DNA of 64,000 nt from Elymus sibiricus (GCA_039707655.1 CM077670.1:148966001-149030000), one strand, 5' to 3'. Shown: positions 1-11,646, counted from the stretch's first letter. Translations and numbers: made by a program. Notes: a model not told the origin generated them from the letters alone.

Positions 1-1622
1 CGCCACCTCGTGAGGCTCCTGGTAGCCCCCAATGTTCTCGTTAGGGAGGTTGCCGTTGTTCCTGCCAGAGGGCGGCAGGGCGGCATTGGCCTGAGGATTG
101 GCTTGCCGCGGCTGGTCCTGCCAACCTTGCCGGTAGTTGTTGTTTTTGTTGTTGTCGCGGTCTCCCCAGCGGTTGCCGCTGCGGCCACCTCCGCGGCATG
201 TGCTGTGCTCGTTGCGACTGCCGCGCCCGTCCTGGCGGCTGTCGCGAAGCAGCTTGAGCTCCTGGCAATCCTCGGTGCTGTGGGAGTGCATGTTGTGGTA
301 GGCGCAGAAGGGGCGCCCATCCTTCTTGGCCTCGTCGCGGTCGCGCCCGCGCTTCTGCTCAGGCTCCGCCGGAAGCACGGCGGGGCCCTTGTGCTTGGCG
401 TCTTTGTTCTTGGCTTTGGCGGCATCTGGTGCCGCGTCAGGGTCGTTGTGGGTGAAGAGGCGGCCCTCTTCAGCCTTGGCGCACTTGTTGGCAAGGTCGA
501 ACAATGCGACCACGGTGTCGAGCTCGTCATTGAAGGACAGCTTCTCGCGCATCCTGACGTCCGTGACGCCGGAGGAGAACACTAAGATGATCGCAGTGTC
601 AAAGGCGCGCGGGATCTTGTTGCGCACTTGGCTGAAGCATTGGATGTACTTGAGGAGGGTCTCGTCAGGGCGTTGGCGCACGGCGCACAGGTCGTTGAGT
701 GTGAGAGGGCACTCATAGGTGCCCTTGAAGTTGGCGATGAACTGCCGCATAGCTCGGACCACGAGGACACGGAGGCCTCGGGAAGGTTCATTAACCACGA
801 GCGCGCGGCGTCCTAGAGGGCCATGGGGAACCAGTTCGCCATGACCTTGTCATCACTGCCCGGAGCCTCGATGCCCAGGGTGTAGAGCTGTAGGAATTCC
901 GTGGGGTTGGGAGCGTCATCGTAGTGGGGAGGCAGCTCTGGCTTAAACTTCATGGGCCACACCACGCGGCGTAGCTTGCGAGTGAAGGCGCGGCAGCCAC
1001 CGCTGTTGGAGGCAACGCCACCGGCGAGAGCGGAGCAGTTCTGGCGCCCGGCCGCTGCGACGTCTTGGATGGTGCGGTCTTGGCGTTGGCGCTGCTGCTC
1101 GAGGATCACGCGCGCGTCCGGCGCTGCGCACCAAACGATCTGGCAGTTGGCGTCGTCGTGATCCAGTGAGGACGCGTCGTGGGACGGCTCCCGCGCGCGC
1201 GCCGCAGCAATGTCCCGCGCCGTCGTTGATTGGAGGAGGCGGAGGAGGCGCGCAGTGCCCTGCCTCCGCGTCACGCGGCAGAGAGCGGGAAGGCACCGGG
1301 GTGTCTCCGGCAGCATTGACGAGCTCGGTGATGCGTGCAAGCCAGGCGTCGTACCTGGCCTCAGAGGGACTGTAGGGTAGGAGCTCGCATTCCATGAGCA
1401 ACGCGGCCTGTGGTCCGGCGGATCGTGGTGGGCGAGCGAGGATGCCGTGGCGGTGTGGCCAGGCGGCCGCACCGACGGGTGAAGGGAAGAAGCTTGCTCC
1501 TCCCCTGCCGCGGGCTTGGTGGTGGCGCCGGCGCGCCCACGGCGGTTGTAGGTGGCGATGGGCTCCGTGCGGACCACCCTGGCGGCCCTGCACAGGGCGC
1601 GCTCGCGTCGGGCATCGGCCAT
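1..1622 (-). pseudogene. Gypsy gag polyprotein (N-terminal and core part), broken
   Basis: The probable ATG is at 1622. After a poorly conserved Ala/Arg-rich N-terminal region of about 220 residues, a retrotrans_gag core appears near 960-816 (KFKPELPPHYDDAPNP, FLQLYTLGIEA, MANWFPMAL). An in-frame TAG follows at about 811-813. The core continues with SWLMNLPEASVSSW, then needs one base restored near 742 to go on as a gag helical region. It ends in a zinc knuckle of the C-x2-H-x4-H-x4-C type encoded near 320-280 and a basic Gly/Asn/Gln-rich tail. Gag forms the virus-like particle that packages the element RNA. The stop plus the 1-bp loss make this copy non-functional. The strong plus-strand open frame at 10-585 is the antisense shadow of this GC-rich gag. 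Confidence 0.85.
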
Positions 1623-1652
1623 GTCTATGTCGAGGTTGGAGATGCGGAAGTT

Positions 1653-1675
1653 GGCCCCCTACCTGGCGCGCCAAA
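1653..1675 (-). other. primer-binding-site-like segment
   Basis: Immediately inside the 5' LTR the minus strand reads TTTGGCGCGCCAGGTAGGGG. The same motif follows LTR1 of element G. It occupies the usual position of the tRNA primer site. I cannot assign the tRNA with confidence. Confidence 0.6.
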
Positions 1676-2389
1676 TGTTGAAAGATGGGCTCCGGGAACC
1701 CTGGTTCAAACACTTGGGGCCTGCTCGCTATCTAACGACTAGACGGTGACCATGGCAAGTCTACGGCGAGCGGAGCACGACAGGAGCGCACACGCACAAG
1801 GCACGGCAAGGACACGAGGAGCTACACAGGTTCGGGCCACCATGCGGTGTAAAACCCTACTCCTGCTTGGTGGGATTGCTGCGAGTATAGTGCTCTGGGG
1901 TTACACGGTTGGGAGAGGTGGAAAAATGATCGACCCCTCCCAAGGTAGCAGGCACGGTCAGGGATGATTTCCTCTTTGGTTATAAAAGAGCAGCCGCAGC
2001 TGCCTCTCCCAAAGCAAGTCCCAAAGCAAGTCCCAAAACTTGCCACTTTGGTGTAAAACTTGCCACGTGGGTGGTCGCTGTCGTCTTGTGCAGGCGCGTC
2101 ACCCACGTGGCGGGAACGCAACCGCGCAACCAGCATCACACGGCTCCCCCGCGCGGAGGGCCTCGCGGGAAACCGCCTCGCGAGGGGGCCTCATGAGGCT
2201 GCCTACTATGGGAGGCTGTCTTTGGTAGCGCCTCCCCTTATGGAGACGGCCCTCGCGAGGCTGGAGCCTCATGAGGCGCCTGGCTTCGCGGCGCCCACGG
2301 CTGGGCCATCTCTTGAGTTCTTTGCCAGGTGTTGCTTCCTGGGCCGCAGATAGACGGCCCGTGGTACCCTGGTTTCCACCGGGCCAACA
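1676..2389 (-). repeat. 5' LTR of the left Gypsy element (714 bp)
   Basis: The LTR is bounded by TG...CA on both strands (minus strand TGTTGGCCCGG ... TTTCAACA). It contains three copies of a 12-bp motif CCCAAAGCAAGT (the third partial) at 2008-2038. It also holds two paired perfect palindromes, CCTCGCGAGG (2176 and 2251) and GCCTCATGAGGC (2188 and 2266). A good TATA-like string, TTATAAAAGAGC, is present near 1980 but on the plus strand, opposite to the element. Boundaries were inferred without the second LTR, so the outer edge is supported mainly by the abrupt switch to CACTA coding sequence. Confidence 0.75.
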
Positions 2390-4852
2390 ATGTGGAACAG
2401 GATGGAGCTGCCACAATCACCCTTCCGGCTAGGACACGGAAGAACACTCCAAGAAAGCCCACACACCAGCCTAAAGGTGTATATGAAGTAACAGAGATCG
2501 ATTTAAAGTCTTGGGCTCCAACTAAACCAGATAAAGCACACACGAGGTTCAGGAGTGTGTGTGGATTTTTTGGCAGGGCAAGGCTCAACATTAATCTGCT
2601 GGGGTTTTGGAAGGCTGACACAGAAACGCGGCACAGGATAGTCCGGGAGATCGAGGATCACTTCAACATTCCAGAGGAGTGGAGAATGCAGGTGGAACAC
2701 GTAGCACTGAAGAAGGCCAGGGATGCTTGGAGAAACTGGAAGCACGTGTTGTACAAGAAGTACTTGAGTGAAGGCAAGGACCCAATCCCCGCACACCCCC
2801 AAATTACAGTGGCAAACTAGGCAGAATTCAAAAGGGTCAGGGCCACTGAGGAGTTTATTGAGAAGAGTTCTAGGCAATTGGAACTTCAGAAGAGGAACAC
2901 GCACCCCCACCATATGGGTGTGGCAGGATACTACGGCATGAAACCGATATGGGACCATGTGGACAAAGAAGCAATAACTGCGGGTTGCAAACCGGCCTTT
3001 AGTGAAATTAGGGGCGATCCCGCTAGAGACTACTTGCGGGCACGTGCAAGGAGGCGTGACGACGGTTCTTATTACTTTGAAAACTCAAAAGACCAAGCAC
3101 TGTATCTCGAGTTGTTAAAGGCTTCCGACAGCCCAGCTGGAAGGTTCTACAGGAACTCAGGGCCATGTGACATTCTGTCTGTGGCTATGAAAACCAAAGA
3201 GCCCCTCCGGCCGTGCAAGGGGTATAGGGGTCAATGTCCCTCTCCGCACAAGAGGGATTTCACACTCAGGAAAGAAGAGAGGCTCACCATGAAAAAAGCG
3301 AGTGAAATGAAGTAGAATGATTTGTACGAAAGGTTGAGGAGGGACATGTATCCAAAAGTTCGAAAGGAAATTGAGGAGTCAATGATGATACAGAAGACTC
3401 ACTGAGAGATAGCTAGCAAACAGGAGGGGAGGAGGGCATGGAGGATGCTCCTTATTGCGCGACAACACCGCACAAGAGTAGTTGTGCATCAGCTGACCCC
3501 GACGACACTGTGACTGTTGCTGCGCATGATGATGCTATATCTGATCTATATGGAATGACAAGCAGACTGAGGGGCATGCTTACACATTATGAAGGTACAT
3601 TAAAATGTGCAATAGCCTGGGTTTGCCCCCCACCCTCTCGGACGGGGGCCTCTTGTGTGACAATGTGCCATTGAAGCCGGGCTGTGTGAAGTGCTACATG
3701 ACTGAAGTAAAGCCTGGATTCAGTGAATTTCCCTGAAGAATGCCCTAGTGGACTATGATGAGTAGAAGACCTTGGGAGAAACACTGTTAAATCATATCTA
3801 GTGGCCACGAAAGGAAATAGACTTCATGGATGAGATTCCTCAGCCCCCCCCAAGAGCAACCAATGCTGCCCTTCAACCGGTGACTCCTTCCTCACCACAG
3901 CAGCTCTCGCATGCTTCCCCCGAGGAACCTAATAATTGTAATCCGATGGCTAACGCATCGACCTGTGATCAGCCCGCCTGACTTCCTGCCATACAGGCCA
4001 TGTCATCGTCCACCCCTGAGCAGCCTGTGGCAAGGCCTACAACTGCTGAAGACGCACCACCGGTTTAGATGTCGGCCCCAAAAGTTGCTGGAGGAGACAC
4101 AGCGGCACCGCATGCTCAGCAGATCAACCCGACAGAACTGACTGCTATGCAGTCCAATGCTTCGGAACCCCCTGCCCAGAAATCCGAAGGTCCGGAACCG
4201 CCTACTCATCAGTTCGGTGGTTCACAACCACGTGATCAGAATACCGATGCGTGGACACTGCCTATTCAGCAAACCAACGCGTTGGCACAGCCTGCTCAGC
4301 ACACCGACGCATTGGCAGCACCTGCGCAGAAACCTGACATAGCTTCAATGCCTGGTCAGTAGTCTGATGCCTCTGCTCCTATAGCTCAGTAGTCTATCAT
4401 AGCAGCACCGCCAGCTCAGCAGTCCGGCATAGCTACACCATATGCTCAGCGGTCCGTCGTAGCTTCACTGTCTGCTCAGCAGTCCATCGTTCATTCATCC
4501 AGACCTAGCACCAGAAGTGCTTCAAGTACCAAGCAGAAAGCGGGCACGGTTGCACCCGCGAGGAAGCGGCCCCCGAAACCAAGGAGGGATGAGAACGATA
4601 GCCTCTTACTACAAAGACTCTTCGCCCAGAACCAAATTGCCAACAAGTTTCTTGAACCGGTGAGTAATACTGGTTCTGACAGCTTGCCCGATGGAGTATT
4701 GGAGAGGATACTTTCTAATAATAAAGCACACATACTTGAAGCATGCAAGTACGTCCATGGCCAGCCATTTCTTGCTGGTGAATACTATGAGGAGTGCAGT
4801 TCCCATTGCCGCAAGTTAGATAAATATTGTGCCACAGCCCTAGAAATTATTT
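2390..4852 (+). pseudogene. CACTA TNP-type transposition protein (Transposase_24-like), broken
   Basis: The first block (2390-2817) reads as a basic N-terminal segment then a helical DNA-binding-like region (HFNIPEEWRMQVEHVALKKA, RDAWRNWKHVLYKKYL). This is typical of the plant Ptta/En/Spm transposase family, in which the domain is followed by a short His-containing motif; here that motif is NTHPHHMGVAGYYG at about 2893-2935. An in-frame TAG at 2818-2820 interrupts the domain, but the frame stays open on both sides to 3312. Downstream sequence (3315-4100) is weakly coding and broken. It is followed by a Pro/Gln-rich tandem repeat, a basic stretch near 4520-4590, and a short conserved-looking segment ending at the solo LTR (LEIIL). 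The protein would bind subterminal repeats of the element. It is certainly inactive as it stands. Confidence 0.75.
4171..4500 (+). repeat. 30-bp coding tandem repeat (10-residue Pro-Ala-Gln units, about 11 copies)
   Basis: Within the CACTA-1 frame, about eleven 30-bp units encode degenerate copies of P-A-Q-x-[ST]-x-[IA]-A-x-P, for example PAQHTDALAA, PAQKPDIASM and PAQQSGIATP. Two neighbouring units carry TAG (4360-4362 and 4390-4392) where the others have CAG or a similar Q/K codon, at the same repeat position. The repeat would form a flexible linker between the DNA-binding part and the C-terminal part. Confidence 0.8.
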
Positions 4853-7800
4853 TGTAATTAGTTGCATTAGTGAGCAGCATCATGCATGATTTTAATTTCA
4901 AAGGAAATTGAAATGAGGGTTTTTCAGAGCCTCAGAAATCTTTCATGTAAAATGATCAACATTAAAAATCCCCTCAAACAAGTCCAAGAAAATGTTCCTG
5001 TTAATCTATGAAAATATTGGCAAGAGTGAAAATTCAAACCAATATTTTTGGAATCTCAGAGATATTTATTTTGGGCGTTTGAGTTAATCCAATAATTATT
5101 TGAGTTGGATTTATATTTGTTATGTATTAAATATAGGTCCAATAATTCTGAAAGTTGTTGTGTGGTTCTAGGATTAGTCCAACTAGTGCACACAATTTTT
5201 ATCAGAAGCCTTAAAAATGGTTTGGTATTTTTACTAAATCGAAACAAACCTGCAAAATAGAAAAACAGAAAGAAAATAGGAAAAGGAAAGAAACTTACCT
5301 GCGGCCTGCTACTGTAGCAAAGGCCCAGCCCACCGCAGCCTCCTCCTGTCGTCTTCCTCCTCGGAGAGAAGGGCGCGCGCGTGCTCGCCGCGCGCAGCCA
5401 CACGCCCGGCCACCTCCTGCTTGCCTGCCTCCCTCCCCGACCCCCTGGACGATGCCATGCACCACCCTGGACCCTCTCGCCCACTCCCTTGTCCTCATCC
5501 TCTCCTTTGTGCCTCTCTTCCACGAATGCCCGAGCGCCACCCTCGCCGCCGTTCGCCGTAGCCGCAGCGACCGTCCACCCCTCGCTCCATAGCCGTGTCC
5601 AGTAGCACCGCCATGGACTAGAGCTTCTCCACGCCAAAGATGGCGAGCGCGGGAGCAGCACACCGTCGTCCTCATGCTCTTCTTCAACCTCGGATGGCCG
5701 AGATCACCGGCGCCGTTCGACACCTCTGACGCCTCCCCCGAGCCACTAAGCCCTCCGTTCGACGCGTCGTGAGCCTTCCTCCATTTCCCCTCCTCCCTTT
5801 TGCTCAATCTTTCCGTAGCCGTCGCCCGCAAGTGCCGTGAGCTCCGGCCACTGTGACTGTCACCGTCGTCGTTACGGTGGCCCAACACCGCGTCTGAGCA
5901 CGTGGTCCAGCTCCTGCTGCCCCGTAGATGCCACCTAGCCACTTCTTCTACTCGGTTGCTTCCCGTAGCAACGTGCACGAGCAAGCCGTGCTCCGACCGC
6001 CGCCGAACCTGTTGCCGCCGTCACTATACGCCTCCCTGGCATGAGCCACTGCCACCACCCGATGCTCCTTGTTGTGCTGGTTCCAGCAGGCCTAGCCGCG
6101 CGACCTCTCGTCGCCGGAGTTGGCTGGCCGGCGGGCACCGCCGTGCCTGGATTAGCGCCGGAGTTAACCACCAACGTGGCCGGCTTAATTAGGGTCTAAC
6201 CCCCTATTTAGTTTAACTAATTGCCACCACCGACGCTGAGAGCCGGGCCCCACACTGGTCAAAGCTACAGTCAACGCGGGGTTTGATTGGGTTTAACCAG
6301 TGAGTCACTGACCAGTGGTCCCCACTGGTCAGGTTTGACCCTGGTCAGCTCGGTTGACCTGCTAATGTCATGCTGTCGTCATGTTGGCGTCACAGTGATG
6401 CAATGCTGACGCAGTAAAGCATTTTCTGGATTTAGTTTAATTCAAATATCTAGGAAATTCCAGAAAATGTTTAAAACTTCAAAATTCACAGAAATTCAAC
6501 CGTAGCTCAGAATGAAATAATTTATATATGAAAAATTATCAGAAAAATATGAAGAATCTGTTTATGGCATTATCATGCATGTTTGAACAAGTTAACCTCA
6601 CTAAATAGGACAAATGATGATTAGGGAAATTTATGAAATAACATTTGGAGTTGGAATTTGATCTTGTTTGAATTCAACTCCAATTAATTTGGATAACTGT
6701 TGCATTAGGTCAATTCAGTACCTTAATATGACATATTATTCCTTTGGTTGTGCATTGCATTGAATGTGTTCCTTTTCATATTGCCGGTGTTTGTTCTCCC
6801 TCAGTAGACGTTGTTCCGACGATGTGATCGTTGACACCGATGAAGAGCTATACTATCTTCAGAAGTGCCAGGCAAGCAACCCCCATTGAGCATTCCGATA
6901 CAATACCACTCTCTCGCTCTTGCTCTCTTTTACTGCATTAGGACAACAATGACTCAACTGTTACTTGTTGCGGTAGTTGAACCCATTCCTCTGCATGACC
7001 TGTCTTTGCCACAGTAAATAGTTGAAACCCACTAGCATGAGTAGGAGTTGTTTGAGCCTTGATGTTCCTACTCATTCATGCTTGCTTGTTATGCCTGCTA
7101 TGCTTAGAGTTGTGTGAGGCCTGATTCGGATGGATTGGAATGGTGGTGAACATGTCCTACTGTTGAGAGCTAAGTCTGTGAACACGATTTGGTAAAGGTA
7201 GCGATGAGAGGCCATGTAGGAGTACATGGTGGGTTGTCTCATTGGGACCGTCCTCAGGAACTGAGTTCCTTGTTTGTGATCCAAGACAGTTACTACTGCA
7301 CATTGGGCTCCGGGCACTCCAAGCTCTCTCGACTTATTAATTGCCTTGATCTCTGTCCAGGAGTCGTAACTAGTTTCTGGTGTTTGTAGGATATGTGTTG
7401 GGGGCCATGCGAGCGCTGACCCTAGGGGTGGGCTATGATGCGGTAGAGACACCGAGGCATGGTGTACCAAGTGACACCCGAACGGTGCTCTTGGGAACCC
7501 TGCACTCATCGTTTGGGGCCGTACTGGAAACTTCGGCCGGACTTCCTTGCGGAGTGGACTCAAATAGGCGATAAACCTGGACTAGAGACTTGTGTGGTTA
7601 GTCAGGTCATGGCTGACACCCTCGCCAGGCTTCCACTTGAAGGTTGCCGAGATACATGACATGTACATGGTGGTAAGTGGTGAGAGCGTGTGTGAAGAAG
7701 TATACCCCTGCAGGGTTATTAATGATCTATTCGAATAGCCGCGTCCGCGGATATGGACTACTTGGAAAGCTTACATTGTTCATAGACAAGTTGAAATGGA

Positions 7801-8891
7801 TACTCTAAAATGCGCAAGATAAGCGTGAGTGCTATGGATGGCCTTCTCGTAGGGAGACGGGAGCGGATCCATAGTGGTGTATTGTTATGGTGAATATGTG
7901 GACTCGTGTGCGCTTTCTCACCTCAAGGAAAATACTGGTAGTCGTAGTACATGATAGCCACTGAGTCAAAGCTGGCTTGTTGCAGTTAAACTCCACAACC
8001 CCATTGTTGATACTGATGCATATGTAGTTAGTTCCGATGTAAGTCCTGCTGAGTACAATTGTACTCATGTTTGCCTAATTTATGTTTTTGCAGAGGAGAC
8101 TTCAGCCTCACTTTAGATTCATGCGATGAGTTCGATGTTGACCGATTAGCTTGGGAATACCAGACAGAGGTCTAGCTCCTTTGAAGGGTCTTGTAGATAG
8201 ACAGGCTTTCTAGCCTTCTTTCTTTTCAGCTGTCTGTACCCAGATAGATTTATGCTTCCGCTTGTTGCTTGTATGACTTGAATGTTGGGTCATGAGACCC
8301 ATGCTTGTAATATCATGCTATGCAAGGCTCCTCGAAGCCCTTTTAAATGAATACTTTGAGTCATAGAGTTATGTTGTGATGCCAGGTTGTATTTACACAT
8401 ATCGTGCATATTGTGTGTATGTTTGAAATGCACTGGTATGTGTGGGATTCGACACCTAGTTGTTTATTCTTGGTAGCCTTCCTTATGGGGAAATGCCTCC
8501 TAGTGCTTCCATCCGGAACACATGGATTGACTGGCATGTGTCCTTCTTTGCTCCTGTGTCTGTCCCTATGGGGAAATGTCACGCGGTGTTTTACTGGAGT
8601 CCTTGTAGCTTGCTACGACTTGGTTGCGCATGCTGATGACCGACACGTGCATTGCTGGGTCATGTATGCCTGTCCTTGTAAGTTTGTGCCACCTTGGTTT
8701 ACGACTAGTCATGTCGGCCCGGGTTCTCTATCATATGGATGCTAGCGACATAATCTTATACGTGAGCCAAAAGACGCAAACGGTCCTGGCCAAGGTAAAG
8801 GCGGCAGTCGTGGGTTACCGTGCGTGAGGCCGCAAAGTGATATGATGTGTTACATGCTAGATCGGTGTGACTTGGGATCGGGGTCCTGACA
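4853..8891. repeat. probable solo LTR (about 4.0 kb) inside CACTA-1
   Basis: The CACTA-1 coding sequence stops at 4852 and resumes at 8897. The interrupting block begins TGTAATTAG and ends GGTCCTGACA (TG...CA) and is flanked by TATTT (4848-4852) and TATTG (8892-8896), a 5-bp TSD with one mismatch. It contains no gag or pol. Its make-up resembles that of long Triticeae LTRs: an AT-rich start, a GC-rich stretch at 5280-6190, then mixed sequence. A solo LTR arises by recombination between the two LTRs of a former full element. Orientation and family are not determined, and none of the open frames inside looks like a protein. Confidence 0.65.
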
Positions 8892-8896
8892 TATTG

Positions 8897-10200
8897 CATG
8901 GAGAAAATGTCAGAAGGTCATAAGATTCTGCAAGTCCACTACGACAGAAAGCATTTCTATCATGATCAGGGTACCATCAGTGTGGAATTCAAGGACTTTC
9001 ATCTCTTCTTCAACTTCGATATGCTCGCTGCCACTCTTGTTAAATGCTTGATGTTGTAAGTACTTCACAAACTCTGATCAACTTCTCCATACAAGGTGGT
9101 AAACGAAAAAAAGCTAACTGTATTGTATTCCTCTCAGGGGATTGATCGCGCAGAGAACACTAAGGGAGAAAGCGTATTTCATAGATCCTGATTTAGCAAT
9201 AGGCACATTTTTAAAAGGGACCAATGAACAACGGGGAAAGGCCATGGAACAGGTCGCCAGTACCTTGCATTTCATGGAGAATGCATAACTTTCTCTGGCC
9301 ATATCATGAAGGGTAAGTTAAATATACAACGACGCATACATTGATTGTCTTTCAGTTTTCGACATAGTTCATAAGTTCATGGTTTTCTTAATCTATAGCA
9401 AGCACTAGATCTTGGTAATCATTGTTCCAAAACACAACACAGTTTACTACCTGGATTCTCTCAGAGAGTCAATAAAGCCTCATGATCTGACGCATCTTCA
9501 GGAATTCATGGATAGGTATTGAATTCTTTGATGTTGAAATTTGAATTCATATCTAGTTCAAGAATTGAGTATGTGAAAATTCATCTTCATTTGTAGTGTA
9601 TTGTCAATTTACATAACTAAAGGAGGGGGCAAGTTCGACCGTCAACTACCTCTGCAGCACGAGATCGATTCTTCGGTAAGACACCGAAATCTGTTATTTT
9701 TAGAAAATTTATCCAAAGGTTTGCAAATACCTTTTCTTATGCTAGTCAAATGTTCAAGTTTATAAATAAACCTCTTTCTATTTCTCTCCAAATAAAAAAT
9801 GAACAGCTCACACCAGTTAGGTTGTTCCTAACAGGGCAAATACATGACTAATTCTGTACAAAAAATTTCAGTGTCCTCAACAACAGGAAGGGACCAAACT
9901 TTGTGGATACTATGTTTGCAGACACATGATCTCCATCTGCAAATCTGTTGATTGTTGTAACGATGCTGTCGCTTTAGTACTAGTAAGTCCGTATCTTAAT
10001 TACTATCTTCTACTCTACACGTATGGCACATTCTGTTCTAAAAATCCTGCAGCTCATCTTTGCACCGATGACCCCTAAATCGCTCCCCGCTGGTGAATTG
10101 CTAGTTGTTTGGAGATTTATGAGCAAATTCTTCCTAAATTAGTACATCAAGCCCAATGATGCTAATGAAGATTTTAGCAAGGCTTTTCGTCCAACAATGA
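8897..10200 (+). pseudogene. CACTA-associated Ulp1/C48-like protease domain, six exons, broken
   Basis: Exons can be traced by splice sites: up to 9055, 9138-9312, 9399-9515, 9597-9675, 9872-9982 and 10053-about 10200, with GT...AG at every junction. The translation shows the Ulp1 order: a FFNFDML region, NFLWPYHEG, H-(stop)-ILVIIVPKHN, TVYYLDSLRES (catalytic Asp region) and TKLCGYYVCRHM (catalytic Cys). The family normally has HW before ILV; here the Trp codon TGG reads TAG at 9402-9404. A frameshift near 9285 and a TAG at about 10140 also occur. Such SUMO-protease-like domains are known from plant CACTA and MULE elements. The active-site residues survive but the gene is dead. Confidence 0.75.
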
Positions 10201-10539
10201 GTATGCATTCAGCTAGTGTTAGCAGCTAAACATATGCGCATGGATGCATTGCTTTCCATGTGATGAGGTCTTCATGTTTCGTACACTATGATTATGTATT
10301 TCATATGTCGATACATCTGTGGAATTTAGCTAGCATTTGTTTAGTTGCATATTGTGGCAAATTTTGATGAATGTTCTTCCTGTGGACACTATTTGTTCAA
10401 TTGCATATTGTGGCGAATTTGCTTTTTGCAGGGCGATTCAAATGCGATATTTTGCCATAACCTGGCCATATTAAAGCAGACACGGTTTCTAGTAACTGAG
10501 CGTGTGGGATCCAGAATGAAAAGCACACGCCATTCGTAG

Positions 10540-11163
10540 CGCAACCGCCTATGATCTATAGGAAAAGCACACGAGATATGAACTGAACCGTTGGTGATAC
10601 ACAACAAATCGCAAATGATTTGCAGTACTTCTATGTGTGTGTAGGGACTTCTCAACCGTTTGTGATAGCACATTATTGCACACGTGAGCTTAGAGGAAAC
10701 CATGCCCAATGCAAAATGCAATCCCACTCGTAAATTTTCCAGGAAACGTGTGTGATGATGTCATGTATGGTAGACACTTGCCATAGAATACTCGTGTGCG
10801 ATGGGCCACATATCATGCACAGTTTCTATGATTGCCCGTGTGTCTTAGGTAATATTTCGCAAATGGTTGAATGTCAAACACCGTTTGGTTTCCCTGTGCA
10901 ATTAGAAACATTTGACTCGAGAGAGACGTGGGCAATTGATCACCAATCCCACACGTGTGCCAGAATATAGTGCGTGCGATATGTTCCTGCATTGCATACG
11001 ATTACATTTGGCAGAGCATCTGCATCATCGCTCCCTATCGCCGACGGTTTTTGGGTCGTGTGGGATGGACCGCCCTATTGCACACATAGTCAAGGCGATG
11101 GTTTAAAACTCAGTCGCGGAAAGGGGTTAAAAACCGTTTGTATAGCACGTCGCTGCACCAGTG
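10540..11163 (+). repeat. CACTA-1 3' subterminal repeat region and terminal inverted repeat
   Basis: The last ~600 bp of the element carry many scattered, both-strand copies of short motifs: AACCGTTTGTG-like (10586, 10658, 10880, 11133) and CACACGTG/CGTGTGCG-like (10678, 10790, 10950, 10968). It ends with CTGCACCAGTG. CACTA elements typically have such arrays as binding sites for the TNP protein. The region codes for nothing recognisable. Confidence 0.65.
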
Positions 11164-11265
11164 GGTGATCCATTAAACTTAATGCTTGGTTTCGGTCCAA
11201 GGACCTTAATTGTGGAAACGACCACTCTGTGGCAACGGAGAAGCAGGACCATAGAATGAAATATG
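11164..11265. other. spacer between CACTA-1 and CACTA-2
   Basis: About 100 bp of unassigned sequence lies between the inferred 3' end of CACTA-1 and the CACTACA end of CACTA-2. I see no gene or repeat in it. It is the only candidate for sequence older than the elements. Confidence 0.5.
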
Positions 11266-11362
11266 CACTACAAAAAAAGACACTTCCGTGACATTACGGC
11301 CCGAACGAAAAAAAAATCTATCATGGATATGACACTTCTATGATGTTTATTGTCACAAAAAC
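11266..11362 (+). mobile_element. CACTA-2, 5' terminal fragment
   Basis: The segment starts CACTACAAAAAAAGACACTT, the form expected for a Triticeae CACTA terminal inverted repeat. It continues with imperfect repeats of a CACTTCCGTGACAT / ACACTTCTATGAT type. It is cut after 97 bp by the LTR of element H, so the remainder should lie beyond the right edge of the window. Confidence 0.7.
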
Positions 11363-11646
11363 TGAAAGCACAGGTTTACTCCCAGAGGGGGATGAATGGG
11401 AGATTTTTAGAAATTCGTCAAACTCCGAAGACTTTGACGAAAATCAGAGTGATGAAATAGAAACAAAGGCGAAACTAGATCGACACAGATACAAGTAGCA
11501 TGCATATGAAATACATACAAGTGAAGAATATGTAATCATACAAGCAGACATGCATGAGGAAGATGAGCTGAAGAAATGAAAAACAGCATGATGAAAGTCT
11601 TCAGTTCAAATTCTTCAAAAAGGTAAGACACTAGTTCTTCAGCAAC
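11363..11646 (-). repeat. Element H 3' LTR, segment 1
   Basis: This is the terminal 284 bp of the H LTR (minus-strand end ...CTGTGCTTTCA). It is rich in TCTTCA/TGAAGA strings, as is the continuation at 47749-48823. It is cut at 11646, where element G was inserted. Confidence 0.65.

Larger units (their letters stand above)
1..2389 (-). mobile_element. Gypsy LTR retrotransposon, 5' part (continues off the left edge)
   Basis: Reading on the minus strand, the order is LTR (2389-1676), primer-binding-like segment, then gag (1622 down to 1). The rest of the element, pol and the second LTR, lies outside the window. The right LTR edge abuts CACTA-1 transposase coding sequence, so the element inserted into that transposon. 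The 5 bp beyond the LTR (ATGTG, 2390-2394) would be one copy of the TSD; the other is not visible. The post-LTR segment resembles that of element G (both contain TTTGGCGCGCCAGG), which suggests related Gypsy families. Confidence 0.85.
2390..11163 (+). mobile_element. CACTA-1, 3' two thirds, with a solo LTR inserted
   Basis: The element contains a Transposase_24 (Ptta/En/Spm)-like gene, then a Ulp1/C48 protease-like gene with introns, then a terminal region rich in short repeats. It ends at CTGCACCAGTG (11163), whose reverse complement CACTGGTGCAG matches the CACTA-type terminal inverted repeat. Its 5' part lies beyond the Gypsy insertion and outside the window. CACTA elements move by cut and paste and leave 3-bp TSDs; the candidate 3' TSD is GGT at 11164-11166, with the partner not visible. 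Coding parts are decayed. Confidence 0.75.

Noticed and set aside
10..585. 191-residue plus-strand open frame at the left edge
   Set aside because: It is the antisense of the GC-rich gag on the minus strand. The minus strand gives the recognisable gag core and zinc knuckle, the plus strand only Val/Ala-rich filler.
1963..1995. Plus-strand TATA in the left Gypsy LTR as evidence that the element is on the plus strand
   Set aside because: The gag coding strand and the primer-site-like segment both place the element on the minus strand. The TATA string is noted only as a possible antisense promoter.
5056..6192. Long open frames on both strands in the GC-rich part of the solo LTR
   Set aside because: Low-complexity Arg/Pro/Ser translations, no domain, and overlapping frames on both strands. 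Typical of GC-rich LTR segments.
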